The notes beneath the pieces are model-generated. The model saw only the letters and a list, made by a program, of their open reading frames with translations. It had not been told where the DNA came from and ran no database searches. This document shows positions 45,224 to 54,454 of a stretch of 64,000 nt of DNA, piece after piece. The stretch is from an uncultured Lachnospiraceae bacterium (lineage in GTDB: Bacteria; Bacillota; Clostridia; Lachnospirales; Lachnospiraceae), in contig CACZBK010000016.1 in assembly GCA_902779395.1 (NCBI GenBank), forward strand, positions 1 to 64,000, given 5' to 3'. Numbering within the stretch: the stretch's first letter is position 1; each line of letters begins with the position of its first letter. The translations under genes were made by a program, and so were the position numbers.

Positions 45224-46465
45224 ATGAAGCTTAACGAAACGCAGTTAAAACAGGTGGATGCGCAGATAAAACGTCTGCTTTCTACCGAAAGTTACTACGG
45301 AAAGGTATACCGTGACGCTGGTATATCCGGTGTAAGCTCGCAGGAAGATTTTAAGAAGATACCTTTTTCAAGCAAGGATGATCTGAGAAATGCTTATCCC
45401 CTTGGGATACAGGCGGTTCCCGATGAAAAAGTGGTACGTATACATTCTTCATCAGGTACTACAGGCAAACCGGTCATAATACCTTATACCGCCAAAGATG
45501 TGGATGACTGGGCTGTGATGTTTGCGCGGTGCTATGAGATGGCAGGCATCACTGATAAGGACCGTATACAGATCACTCCGGGATACGGCCTGTGGACAGC
45601 CGGCATAGGCTTTCAGGCCGGATGTGAAAAGCTGGGAGCAATGGCTATACCCATGGGGCCCGGAAATACCGAGAAGCAGCTTCAGATGATGGTCGATCTG
45701 AAGTCCACTGTTTTATGTGCTACTTCATCATATGCACTTTTACTTGCAGAAGAGATAGAGCGCCGCGGAATGAAAAAAGATATCTTTTTAAAGAAAGGTG
45801 TCATCGGTTCGGAACGCTGGAGCGACAAGAAGAGAGAGTATATCCACGATAAGCTGGGGATCGAGCTTTATGATATCTACGGTCTTACCGAGATATACGG
45901 GCCCGGCATAGGAATAAACTGTGATAAACAGAGCGGTATGCATTACTGGGATGATTATCTTTACATAGAGATCATCGATCCTGTAACGGGAGAAAATGTA
46001 GAGGACGGTGAGGAAGGCGAGATAGTTATTACCACGCTGGTAAAAGAAGGAGCCCCGCTCATACGTTTCAGGACACACGATCTGTCACGCATCATTCCCG
46101 GGGAATGTCCCTGCGGGTGCAAACATCCAAGACTGGATATCATACGCGGAAGAAGCGATGATATGTTCAAGGTACACGGAGTGAACATGTTCCCCAGCCA
46201 GGTTGAAGAACTGCTGGGACAGATCGACGGAGTATCAAGCGAATACAATATAAACATTGCCCATGATGACGAGATAAAAAAAGATGTTATACTGATCACT
46301 GCCGAAGCAGAGGGACGTGTCAACTTTGAAAAGACCGGTCTGCTGATAAAGGAAGCATTTAAGTCGAAGCTGAATGTTACGCCAAGAGTTACCGTAGTTC
46401 CCGTGGGAACGCTTCCGCGTTCCGAGAAGAAGACGAAACGTGTATTTGACCACAGAGAGGAATAG
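45224..46465 (+). CDS. paaK: Phenylacetate-CoA ligase
   Basis: An adenylate-forming ligase of 413 residues: SSSGTTGKPVIIPYT at the ATP site, YGLTEIYGPGIG, the FRTHDLSRI turn and a C-terminal lid with GRSDDMFKVHGVNMFPSQVE. It links arylacetates to CoA with ATP. Together with IorAB this can rebuild aromatic amino-acid precursors from arylacetates by reductive carboxylation, or run in the degradative direction. The GGAGG site lies in the end of iorB. Confidence 0.93.
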   Translation: MKLNETQLKQVDAQIKRLLSTESYYGKVYRDAGISGVSSQEDFKKIPFSSKDDLRNAYPLGIQAVPDEKVVRIHSSSGTTGKPVIIPYTAKDVDDWAVMFARCYEMAGITDKDRIQITPGYGLWTAGIGFQAGCEKLGAMAIPMGPGNTEKQLQMMVDLKSTVLCATSSYALLLAEEIERRGMKKDIFLKKGVIGSERWSDKKREYIHDKLGIELYDIYGLTEIYGPGIGINCDKQSGMHYWDDYLYIEIIDPVTGENVEDGEEGEIVITTLVKEGAPLIRFRTHDLSRIIPGECPCGCKHPRLDIIRGRSDDMFKVHGVNMFPSQVEELLGQIDGVSSEYNINIAHDDEIKKDVILITAEAEGRVNFEKTGLLIKEAFKSKLNVTPRVTVVPVGTLPRSEKKTKRVFDHREE

Positions 46466-46487
46466 TCATAAAAAATATCGGGACAGC

Positions 46488-46557
46488 TTGACGCATTTTT
46501 CTGCATCAAGTATAATCAATTCGCTGACACAAAGGGGTGCCCGTTTATGGGTGCCCC
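46488..46557 (+). promoter_or_regulatory. glnA promoter and leader hairpin (element copy 1)
   Basis: TTGACG (46488-46493), 17 bases and TATAAT (46511-46516). Nine bases after the -10 box begins TGACACAAAGGGGTGCCC, and GGGGTGCCC (46534-46542) pairs with GGGTGCCCC (46549-46557) through nine pairs, two of them G-U, with a six-base loop. No T tract follows. The same arrangement occurs before dapL at 54455-54523. Confidence 0.75.
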
Positions 46558-46606
46558 TTACTCGATTTAAAACAACATAGGATCATTATCAGGAAAGGAA
46601 GAGCAT

Positions 46607-47941
46607 ATGAAATACACAAAAGATGATATACTCCGGTTTGCGGAAGAGGAGAATGTAGAGTTCATCCGCCTGCAGTTTACAGATGTATTCGGAAATCTTA
46701 AGAATATGGCTATAACGGCAAGCCAGCTTGAGAGAGCGCTTAATAATGAAGTGATGTTTGACGGTTCTACGATAGACGGCTTTGAAAGGCTTGGGGAATC
46801 GGATATGTATCTCTATCCCGATCCGGATACCTGGGTGATCCTGCCCTGGAGGCCGCAGAGCGGTAAAGTTGCCAGGATGCTCTGTGATGTATATACCGTG
46901 GAACGTAAACCTTTTGAGGGGGATCCAAGACGTGTACTGAAACGTGCGGTGGAAAAAGCGGCAGGGATGGGATATACCTTCCATGTAGGACCCGAGTGTG
47001 AGTTCTTTCTTTTCCGTACCGATGAAGACGGGCAGCCTACCACACAGACCGAGGAACAGGAAAGGGCGGGGTATTTTGATATAGGCCCCATCGACGGAGG
47101 TGAGAATGCAAGACGTGATATGGTCCTTACTCTTGAGGAGATGGGCTTTGATATCGAATCCTCATATCATGAGATGGCTCCTGCCCAGCATGAGATAGAT
47201 TTCAGTCATGATGAAGCACTTAAGACCGCCGATAATGTGGTGACTTTCAAGATGGCGGTAAAGACCATTGCCCGCAGGCACGGACAGCATGCAACATTTA
47301 TGCCTAAACCCAAATTCGGAAATAACGGCTCCGGCATGCACCTTAACATGTCGCTTCATAAGAATGGTGAAAATATCTTCAGGGATGATTCATCTCCATA
47401 TGGTATAAGTCAGGAAGCTATGTGGTTTATCGGCGGTGTGCTCGAGCATATCAAGGGGATGACGGCTGTCCTTAACCCTCTGGTAAATTCATATAAGAGA
47501 CTGGTGCCGGGCTTTGATGCTCCCGTATGGATAAGCTGGAGCGGAAAAGGCAGGGGACCTTTACTTGGGATCCCGGCAAATAAGGGAGTAAAAGCAAGGA
47601 TAGAATTAAGAAGCCCGGATTCATCGGCTAATCCTTATCTTGCAATGGCGGTAGTCCTGCGCGCAGGCCTTGACGGCATAGAACGCAAGCTGGATCCTCC
47701 GGCTCCGATAGAAGAAAATATCATGTCCAAGAGTGTTGCGGACATAGAGGCTATGGGGCTTGAATATCTGCCCACCAATCTGATGGATGCGGTCAGGGAA
47801 CTTGATAAGGATGAACTGGTAAAGGATGCTTTGGGAGAGCATGTGGCGCCCCTGTATATTGCGTCAAAGAAAAAGGAATTTATGGAATACAGCTCACAGG
47901 TTTCCCAGTGGGAAGTTGACAGATATCTGTTCAAATATTGA
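46607..47941 (+). CDS. glnA: Glutamine synthetase type I
   Basis: The 444-residue enzyme has the normal GSI pattern: FDGSTIDGFERLGESDMYL, GPECEFFLF, the catalytic EIDFSHDEAL region and the ATP site KPKFGNNGSGMHLNMSL, then the NPYLAMA segment. It makes glutamine from glutamate and ammonia. The adenylylated Tyr loop of the enteric GSI-beta type is not seen and the length fits GSI-alpha of Firmicutes, which is feedback-inhibited. The upstream leader hairpin and the ANTAR gene immediately downstream suggest control of this operon. Confidence 0.95.
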   Translation: MKYTKDDILRFAEEENVEFIRLQFTDVFGNLKNMAITASQLERALNNEVMFDGSTIDGFERLGESDMYLYPDPDTWVILPWRPQSGKVARMLCDVYTVERKPFEGDPRRVLKRAVEKAAGMGYTFHVGPECEFFLFRTDEDGQPTTQTEEQERAGYFDIGPIDGGENARRDMVLTLEEMGFDIESSYHEMAPAQHEIDFSHDEALKTADNVVTFKMAVKTIARRHGQHATFMPKPKFGNNGSGMHLNMSLHKNGENIFRDDSSPYGISQEAMWFIGGVLEHIKGMTAVLNPLVNSYKRLVPGFDAPVWISWSGKGRGPLLGIPANKGVKARIELRSPDSSANPYLAMAVVLRAGLDGIERKLDPPAPIEENIMSKSVADIEAMGLEYLPTNLMDAVRELDKDELVKDALGEHVAPLYIASKKKEFMEYSSQVSQWEVDRYLFKY

Positions 47942-47944
47942 TAT

Positions 47945-48490
47945 ATGAGTCTGATAGTGCTGTTTGGAAAATCAGATGAAGGCAGGGCTATTAGAGGCAT
48001 ACTGATGAAGGGCGGCTATGATGTGGATGCTCTGTGTTCTACGGGTGCACAGGCGCTGGCGGAGGCGGATGGTCTTGGCGGGGGTATCATTGTATGTGGA
48101 TATAAGTATCCGGATATGATATACTCTGAGCTGAAGGATTATCTTTCCCGCGATTTTGAGTTACTTCTGATAGCGTCGGCTGCTGTGATAGAGGAAGGTG
48201 TGCCGGAGGGAGTGGTCTCTCTTTCGATGCCTTTAAAGACCGTGGATCTTTATTCGACTCTGGGCATGATGCTCGGCAGGCAGGCGCGCCTTAAAAAGAA
48301 GCAGAGGAGCATGCCGAAAAAGCGCAGCGCAGAAGAGCAGGAGATCATAGACCGTGCCAAGGCCGTGCTTATGGACCGTAATCATATGAGTGAGGAGGAA
48401 GCGCACCGCTATCTTCAGAAATGCAGTATGGAAAGCGGTACAGGCCTGGTTGAAAGCGCCCAGATGGTCCTTACGCTTATGGATAGCTGA
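47945..48490 (+). CDS. ANTAR-domain regulator (NitR-like)
   Basis: The 181-residue protein has an N-terminal receiver-like domain (VLFGKSDEGRAIRGILMKGG) and a C-terminal ANTAR helix bundle (EEQEIIDRAKAVLMDRNHMSEEEAHRYLQK described here as the ANTAR pattern, about 125-180). The receiver's phospho-acceptor Asp is not evident (GIIVCGYKYPD). ANTAR proteins bind two-hairpin RNAs and stop transcription termination. It begins three bases after the glnA stop. A glnA-nitR pair with this type of regulator is described in Clostridium saccharobutylicum. Confidence 0.85.
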   Translation: MSLIVLFGKSDEGRAIRGILMKGGYDVDALCSTGAQALAEADGLGGGIIVCGYKYPDMIYSELKDYLSRDFELLLIASAAVIEEGVPEGVVSLSMPLKTVDLYSTLGMMLGRQARLKKKQRSMPKKRSAEEQEIIDRAKAVLMDRNHMSEEEAHRYLQKCSMESGTGLVESAQMVLTLMDS

Positions 48491-48532
48491 GAGATCTGCC
48501 ACATAGGTACTGTTAGTTAAGGGACTGTGACT

Positions 48533-49624
48533 TTGAAAGAAAACAAGCATTATTCATATATCGATATCCTAAGGATCGCCGGTATTGTGACGGTCATAAT
48601 GATACATACGGAAATGGGAGGGCTGTATACCTGCGTTGATACCGCATCCGGGGTATACTGCCTTTTTACATTTATCTCCATGTGTCTGTCTTTTGCTCCG
48701 GCAGTATTCTTTATGCTGTCCGGAGCTCTTTTACTGGAAAGGGATGAAACGTATAAACAGACGTTTAAACGGATGTTCCGTATAATGGTCTGCCTGTTTG
48801 TGATGAGCCTTTTGTATTTTATACTGGATATCAGATCGGGATATGAGAGCATATCCGCGGGCCGTTTTTTAAAAAAACTGATCTCGGAACCGGCTATCGT
48901 GTCGTATTGGTATCTGTATTCATATCTGGTATTTTTGTTATGCAGTCCTTTTCTTCGTGCCATGGTAAAGGGTATGAAAGAAAAGGATTTTGTGCTGTTT
49001 TATATCCTGTGCATTCTGCTGCGGAATATCATCCCTTCGCTGCAGAGGAATTTACCGGACTTTGAAATGAATGCCTACTTTAGATGGGACTGGATGCTGG
49101 AAAGTATTGTATGTTACCCGGTACTTGGATACGGACTTCATAAAATGCATAAGGAAGGCAGACTGAAAAAATATCTGCCCTTTATCATTGCCGTCGGAAT
49201 GACGGTCCTGCTGGGATCGGCATATAATGCAGTGGTACACGCACGTGCGGCAGAAGGTATATATGATAACGGCAGCCGGCGCGGCTGGTGCAGCATCGCC
49301 AATGCCTGCATGGTATATGCTCTGGCTGCCGTATTTTCCGGAAGGACAGAAAAAGCCGCCAAGGAGCGTGCGGGAAAAGTACCGGTAAAGCGCACGTCCC
49401 TGCTCGGAACATTTGCGGATTGTACTTTCGGCATCTATCTTATTCACTGTATCTTTTATGACAGGATCAGGGTATTGACGGAATTTCGTCTTGGACTGAG
49501 CCGCGGGTTTTCCGGTGCTGCCCTGCTTATCCCGGCATCAGCCGTTGTTATAGGGATATATGGCCTGTCTTTTATATGTATCTTTATTTTACGCCGGATA
49601 CCGTTTATACGGCGCTTTCTGTAA
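48533..49624 (+). CDS. Acyltransferase 3 family membrane protein
   Basis: The protein has about 363 residues and roughly ten hydrophobic helices; it opens with YIDILRIAGIVTVIMIHTEM, where the His is the proposed catalytic residue, and has an FFMLSGALLL segment typical of the family. No ATG is available. TTG at 48533 lies eight bases after TAAGGGA and is preferred over GTG at 48527. The target molecule is unknown. It is one of three members of this family in the window. A terminator follows. Confidence 0.78.
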   Translation: MKENKHYSYIDILRIAGIVTVIMIHTEMGGLYTCVDTASGVYCLFTFISMCLSFAPAVFFMLSGALLLERDETYKQTFKRMFRIMVCLFVMSLLYFILDIRSGYESISAGRFLKKLISEPAIVSYWYLYSYLVFLLCSPFLRAMVKGMKEKDFVLFYILCILLRNIIPSLQRNLPDFEMNAYFRWDWMLESIVCYPVLGYGLHKMHKEGRLKKYLPFIIAVGMTVLLGSAYNAVVHARAAEGIYDNGSRRGWCSIANACMVYALAAVFSGRTEKAAKERAGKVPVKRTSLLGTFADCTFGIYLIHCIFYDRIRVLTEFRLGLSRGFSGAALLIPASAVVIGIYGLSFICIFILRRIPFIRRFL

Positions 49625-49645
49625 AGGGGAGTAAAGAGAGCCTGC

Positions 49646-49675
49646 AGCCCGGCGTGAAGCGTCCCGGGCTTTTTA
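49646..49675 (+). terminator. Rho-independent terminator after the acyltransferase gene
   Basis: AGCCCGG (49646-49652) pairs with CCGGGCT (49664-49670) and the run TTTTT follows; a CG/CG pair extends the stem inside. Confidence 0.85.
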
Positions 49676-49783
49676 GGCTTTATTGGACTAAAGGGCTTAA
49701 AAGTGGTAAAATCATCATATCTGTACTCGGGAAGTGTACCGGGATATTTATGATAAGTGTAAGATTTTAAATATAGGGTGAAT

Positions 49784-50797
49784 ATGAAGATAACGAGAAT
49801 AGGAAAAAACAATCAGCAGTATTTTGAAAAGATGCTTAAGGGTCTGCCTCTTGGCAGCGGTACGGCACTGGGGATCATAGAAGATGGTATGGCTGTAGGA
49901 TGCGCTCTGGTCAACAGTAATCCCGTCTCTATAGAGGTAAGCTATATCTTTATCGACCCGGGATACAGGAGAAAGGGGCTTGGGAAGGCATTTGTGGAAG
50001 AAATGAGATCCTTAGCCTTAAGCAGTAAAAAAGAAGCGCTCATCTCTTATACGGCATCGGATAAAGAAACGCTGGCATTTCTTGAGGCGTGCGGTTTTAA
50101 GTGCGAACAGGATACCGTGCTGTACAGTTTTAAGGCAAAAGATTTTTTTGAGAGCCCCAGGATGTTATGGATACTGAAAAGAGGGGTGAAGAGAAAAAGC
50201 ATACACTTAAACGCACTTGACAGTCAGCTGAAAAACAGGCTTATCAAGCACTGCAGGAGATATTCCTTTGATGAGATCCTCCTTGATAAAATAATGTATG
50301 ATGAAGATATTTCATATGTATGTATAGAAAACAATGATATCAGCGCCGTGATACTTGCCAAACGATATGGTCAGGATGAAGTATATATCATGCTGCTGGC
50401 TAATTTCAGAAAGACCCTTTCCGGGATAATGTCTGTAATGGCTTCCTTTACGGCAGGTTTGTACAAGAGTGAGAATTACGGAAATATCCGTTTTCTTGAC
50501 AGAAGCGGAAAGGCCCGTATACTGGTCAAAAAACTTCTTCCGTCCGGGAGTAAGATACAAAAGGAAGGAAGCTGTAATACAGCTGTATTGAGATTGGAAA
50601 ATAACGCCGTGAAAAAGACTGCCGGAGAAAAGACTCCTGTAAAAAAGAAGGTCAGTGAAAAGACCGTAAAGGAGAAGGCAGGCGGGAAAAAGACAGTTAA
50701 GGGAAAAGCAGCTGAGGAGAAGGCTGCAGTAAAAAAATCCGTAAAGGGAAAGACCGGCAGCAGACAGAGTGCCGGGAAAAAGACCGGAGGTAAGTAA
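49784..50797 (+). CDS. GNAT acetyltransferase with a histone-H1-like lysine-rich tail
   Basis: This 337-residue protein has an N-terminal GNAT domain (about 1-115: SYIFIDPGYRRKGLGKAF is the acetyl-CoA-binding motif A). A second part (about 130-270) may be another degenerate GNAT. The tail (about 275-337) is made almost only of Lys, Ala, Gly, Thr, Glu and Val in irregular repeats, like histone H1 or bacterial Hc-type tails that bind DNA or RNA. The ATG at 49784 is six bases after AGGG; a GTG at 49778 overlaps the site. Its stop overlaps the next ATG. Confidence 0.7.
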   Translation: MKITRIGKNNQQYFEKMLKGLPLGSGTALGIIEDGMAVGCALVNSNPVSIEVSYIFIDPGYRRKGLGKAFVEEMRSLALSSKKEALISYTASDKETLAFLEACGFKCEQDTVLYSFKAKDFFESPRMLWILKRGVKRKSIHLNALDSQLKNRLIKHCRRYSFDEILLDKIMYDEDISYVCIENNDISAVILAKRYGQDEVYIMLLANFRKTLSGIMSVMASFTAGLYKSENYGNIRFLDRSGKARILVKKLLPSGSKIQKEGSCNTAVLRLENNAVKKTAGEKTPVKKKVSEKTVKEKAGGKKTVKGKAAEEKAAVKKSVKGKTGSRQSAGKKTGGK

Positions 50798-51072
50798 TGG
50801 CTGATCAGATCATAAAACAGAAAAAACTTAATGAGGAAAAGACCGGTTTTGTTCAAAGCAGGGAAAAGACCGCAGAGCTTCCTTCTTTTAAACAGCAGCA
50901 ACTGCAGGCCGGCGAGATAAATGCTGCCGTATCGGGGATCTTTGCGGAGAAATATACAAAAGAGTATATACCCGGAAAAGAGCTAGAGACAGAGGCAGAA
51001 GCGGAATATGCAAAGAGCCTTGAAAGCAAGATGCTCTTTGGCATGCAAAAAGGAAAAAAAGCTCTGCAATGA
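50797..51072 (+). CDS. Small protein of unknown function, coupled to the GNAT gene
   Basis: This 91-residue soluble, charged protein is rich in Lys, Glu and Gln and probably helical. The ATG overlaps the TAA of the GNAT gene (TAATG), implying coupled translation. I do not recognise any domain. The dapF gene follows after 44 bases. Confidence 0.6.
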   Translation: MADQIIKQKKLNEEKTGFVQSREKTAELPSFKQQQLQAGEINAAVSGIFAEKYTKEYIPGKELETEAEAEYAKSLESKMLFGMQKGKKALQ

Positions 51073-51116
51073 TATGAACAGAGTTATCAAGATATTTTGA
51101 AAACGGAGATAATACC

Positions 51117-51998
51117 ATGAAATTCGTAAAGATGCAGGGCTGCGGTAATGATTATATATATGTGGACGGCAGTAAGGAAAAGGCAGATAATAAACCTGAG
51201 CTGGTAAGAAGGCTCAGTGACAGGCATTTCGGTATAGGCGGGGACGGAGTGATATTTATCAATCCTTCCGAAGAAGCGGATTTTGAGATGGAGATGTGGA
51301 ATGCCGACGGCACCCGTTCCGAGATGTGCGGCAACGGCATACGCTGCGTGGCCAAGTATGTTTATGATTACGGCCTGACCGATAAAAATCCCGTAAAGAT
51401 AATAAGCGGAGGAAGTGTTAAGACACTTACCCTGCATTTAAAAGACGGAAAAGTCGATACGGTGACCGTGAATATGGGAGAGCCCATACTGGAGCCGGAG
51501 AAGATACCGGTAGACAGTGCTCATTTCGCTGATGATAAGGACGGCATCACAGAGCGGCTTATAAAGCTTGACGATAATAAGGGCAATAAATGGGACTGCA
51601 AAGTAACCTGCGTGTCCATGGGTAATCCTCATGCGGTTACTTATGTGGACAGTGTTGATGACATAGATATGGAGAATATCGGACCGGTGCATGAGCATCA
51701 TCCGGCCTTTCCGAAAGCCGTGAATACGGAGTTCATACAGGTCATAGATGATAAGCATCAGCGCATGCGTGTATGGGAGCGTGGGACGGGTGAGACCTTA
51801 GCCTGCGGTACGGGCGCCTGCGCATCGGTCGTATCTTCGGTATTAAATGGCAGAACGGGAAGGAGCGTTACGGTGAGCCTTCCGGGAGGAGATCTGTTCA
51901 TAGAGTGGAAGGAAGAGGATAACTGTGTATATATGACCGGCCCCGCAAGGGTGGTATTTGAAGGAGAATACACTGCCTATGATCCAGAAAACATTTAA
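51117..51998 (+). CDS. dapF: Diaminopimelate epimerase
   Basis: The 293-residue enzyme converts LL- to meso-diaminopimelate for lysine and peptidoglycan. It has MQGCGNDYIYVDG, both active-site cysteines in EMCGNGIRC and ETLACGTGACA, and two similar halves. DapL, the enzyme before it in the aminotransferase route, is encoded 2.6 kb downstream, so this bacterium uses the DapL pathway. Its last 20 bases overlap the kinase gene that follows. Confidence 0.96.
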   Translation: MKFVKMQGCGNDYIYVDGSKEKADNKPELVRRLSDRHFGIGGDGVIFINPSEEADFEMEMWNADGTRSEMCGNGIRCVAKYVYDYGLTDKNPVKIISGGSVKTLTLHLKDGKVDTVTVNMGEPILEPEKIPVDSAHFADDKDGITERLIKLDDNKGNKWDCKVTCVSMGNPHAVTYVDSVDDIDMENIGPVHEHHPAFPKAVNTEFIQVIDDKHQRMRVWERGTGETLACGTGACASVVSSVLNGRTGRSVTVSLPGGDLFIEWKEEDNCVYMTGPARVVFEGEYTAYDPENI

Positions 51999-54435
51999 AC
52001 TCAGCAGCGTGGAAGAGATCTCCGGGATCGCATCAAAGGTCCGGGATATAGCTCTTAACAGGCAGGTATCCGATAAGCTTCTGCTCGCCTGGGCGCAGCT
52101 GTGGGATGAGGACAGCTTTTCTGTTTTCCGTCAGGAAGTGTTAAAGCATTTCCCTGACTTTACGATAATAGGTTCCAATTCTCACAGTCATTCAGATATA
52201 CTTAACAACCGGATAGACGGATCGGGTGATGAAAGGGGATGTCTTCTTACATTCCTTTTTTTTGAAAAAGCAGGTGTATCGCTTCATGGTATAACTGCCG
52301 GTTATCGTGAAGAGAGCAGGCAGGGGCTTGTGCTGAGAGAGCTGATCACAAATACGCAGGATACCAAAGCCGTATTTCTGGTACCGCCTGATTATCTCGG
52401 CTCCACAGAAGAGGTGCTCGTGCAGCTTAAGGAGCTGAAAGACATCCCGGTATTCGGGATCAAAACATCGCTTCATACCGGTTACGGCAGTTTTGGATAT
52501 GAACCCGGAAAAGAAGTGATGAACGGGCGTCTTCTCGCGCTGATATTTCACGGAAAGTCTTTAAGCATAAGAGCTCATTATAATCTGGGCTGGACTCCTG
52601 TCGGAAAGATCATGACAGTTACCAAAGAAGAGAATCCCTTCTTTGTGGATGAGATAGACGGCAGGAATGCTACGTATGTATACAATAAATATCTGGGGCT
52701 TCGTGACGATCAGATCATCCCCCAGAATCTGAGTGAATTTCCGCTTATAATTCACAGAGACGGCGTAAAGGTTTCCCGTATCGGCATTACGGGGCCTAAA
52801 GAGGGGCAGCTGATATTCGGCGCGCCCGTTTATCTTAATGACAGGATAAGCTTAAGCTACGGCAATCCCGACGATCTGTTTACCGAGATAGCAGCCGACA
52901 TTGACGGGATTGCTGCATTCGGGGCTCAGGCGGGCCTTCTTATAGTGTGCTCAAACCGTGTTATGCTGCTTAAAGACAGGGAACTGGATGAGATCGGGCT
53001 CTACAGGAAACAGATAAAAGAAGCTGCGGAAGTTTACGGATACGGTGAGCTGTTCTATCTGAACGGTCGCGGCGGAGAATTAAACAGTGCTCTGGTATCG
53101 GTTTCATTTAAAGAAACAGAAGACGGGGCAGCTATAGAAAAAACTGAAGAAAGCTCGGAAAAAACTGAAACTGCCGTAAAGGACGCTCATTCCGAAGATA
53201 TTCTTGTTCCGTTTCACGACAGGCTTTCCAGGATGTTTAAGGAAATGTCGGGTGATCTTATTGCGGCACTTAAAGATGCAGAGGATGCAAACCGTGCCAA
53301 ATCCGTTTTTTATTCGGCAGTATCCCACGAGATACGAACACCGCTGAATGCCATACTGGGCATGAACGAGATGATACTGAAGGAGTGTGATACTGAAGAG
53401 GTCATAAAATATGCCGCTAATATCAAAAGCTCGGGAAAGCTTCTTCTTCAGCTCATTAATGATATCCTGGATACCGGAAAGATCGAAGCGGGAAAAATGG
53501 AGATCGTTCCCGTTGATTATAACATAAGAGAGGTTATGAACGAACTGGCCGATATGATCTCCTATTCCGCAAAAGAAAAGGGGCTTGAGTTTTTATACAG
53601 CTTTGATGATCAGCTGCCTGAAATACTGCATGGTGATGAAAAGAGGATCAGACAGTGTATTCTTAATCTGCTCAGCAATGCAGTCAAATATACCCCCTCC
53701 GGCAAGGTAGTATTCGGAGTCGGTTCAGTCAAAACAGATGATGGTCATGTAAGACTGAAGATCCGTGTTGCCGATTCCGGTATAGGTATAAGACCCGAAG
53801 ATATAGAGAAGCTGAGCATGCCTTTTGAAAGGGTTGATAATTCTGCAAACTACAAAGTTGAGGGGACCGGTCTTGGACTTAATATAGTCAACAATCTGCT
53901 GGCACTTATGGGTTCGCACCTTGAGATAAGAAGTGTATACGGGCAGGGTTCGCAGTTTTCGTTTGTTCTGGATCAGGAAATACCGGCAGATGCCGGGACA
54001 GACAAAAATACAGCTGCTGCGGGAAATGATACATGGGGAAAGCTTAAGGCCGAAAATACATCGATCCTTGTAGTGGACGATACGGAAATGAACCTTCAGC
54101 TTGTACGTATTCTGTTAAAGGATAGCCGTATCGATATCGATACAGCCGGGGACGGGTTTTTGGCCATCGAAATGGCAGAAAAAAAGAAATACGATATCAT
54201 TTTCCTTGATCTGAAAATGCCGCAGATGAACGGCATAGATGTATTAAGGAAGATCAGAGAAAACAGGGAGGGTATCAATGCCTCTGCACCGGTCATCTTA
54301 CTGACGGCGGACGATGGGGATGATATCAGGAATAAGTATATCGAAGAAGGTTTTTCCGATTATATGTTAAAGCCTTTCACACCGGAAATGCTTGAAAATA
54401 TGATAAGAAAGCATCTTCCGGGAAAAAGCGTTTAA
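51979..54435 (+). CDS. FIST-domain hybrid sensor histidine kinase/response regulator
   Basis: The 818-residue protein has a cytosolic sensor of FIST N and C type (about 10-375, with NSHSHSDILNN early and ELFYLNGRGGELN late), a linker, a HisKA domain with the phospho-acceptor His in AVSHEIRTPLNAILGMNE, a HATPase domain (NLLSNAVKYTPSG, DSGIGI, GTGLGLNIV) and a C-terminal receiver domain with DLKMPQMNG and the closing Lys in MLKPF. FIST domains are thought to bind small molecules such as amino acids. The ATG at 51979 lies 12 bases after AAGGAG, inside the end of dapF; no output DNA-binding domain is present. Confidence 0.9.
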   Translation: MIQKTFKLSSVEEISGIASKVRDIALNRQVSDKLLLAWAQLWDEDSFSVFRQEVLKHFPDFTIIGSNSHSHSDILNNRIDGSGDERGCLLTFLFFEKAGVSLHGITAGYREESRQGLVLRELITNTQDTKAVFLVPPDYLGSTEEVLVQLKELKDIPVFGIKTSLHTGYGSFGYEPGKEVMNGRLLALIFHGKSLSIRAHYNLGWTPVGKIMTVTKEENPFFVDEIDGRNATYVYNKYLGLRDDQIIPQNLSEFPLIIHRDGVKVSRIGITGPKEGQLIFGAPVYLNDRISLSYGNPDDLFTEIAADIDGIAAFGAQAGLLIVCSNRVMLLKDRELDEIGLYRKQIKEAAEVYGYGELFYLNGRGGELNSALVSVSFKETEDGAAIEKTEESSEKTETAVKDAHSEDILVPFHDRLSRMFKEMSGDLIAALKDAEDANRAKSVFYSAVSHEIRTPLNAILGMNEMILKECDTEEVIKYAANIKSSGKLLLQLINDILDTGKIEAGKMEIVPVDYNIREVMNELADMISYSAKEKGLEFLYSFDDQLPEILHGDEKRIRQCILNLLSNAVKYTPSGKVVFGVGSVKTDDGHVRLKIRVADSGIGIRPEDIEKLSMPFERVDNSANYKVEGTGLGLNIVNNLLALMGSHLEIRSVYGQGSQFSFVLDQEIPADAGTDKNTAAAGNDTWGKLKAENTSILVVDDTEMNLQLVRILLKDSRIDIDTAGDGFLAIEMAEKKKYDIIFLDLKMPQMNGIDVLRKIRENREGINASAPVILLTADDGDDIRNKYIEEGFSDYMLKPFTPEMLENMIRKHLPGKSV

Positions 54436-54454
54436 AGGGATGAGGAATGAGCGC

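Noticed and set aside
46534..46557. Hairpin before glnA as the terminator of paaK
   Set aside because: It lies downstream of a TTGACG-17-TATAAT promoter, has no T tract, and the same sequence occurs at the same place before dapL.
46517..46606. Classical ANTAR target in the glnA leader
   Set aside because: ANTAR sites need two adjacent hairpins with six-base loops carrying A1 and G4. Only one hairpin is visible and its loop does not fit.
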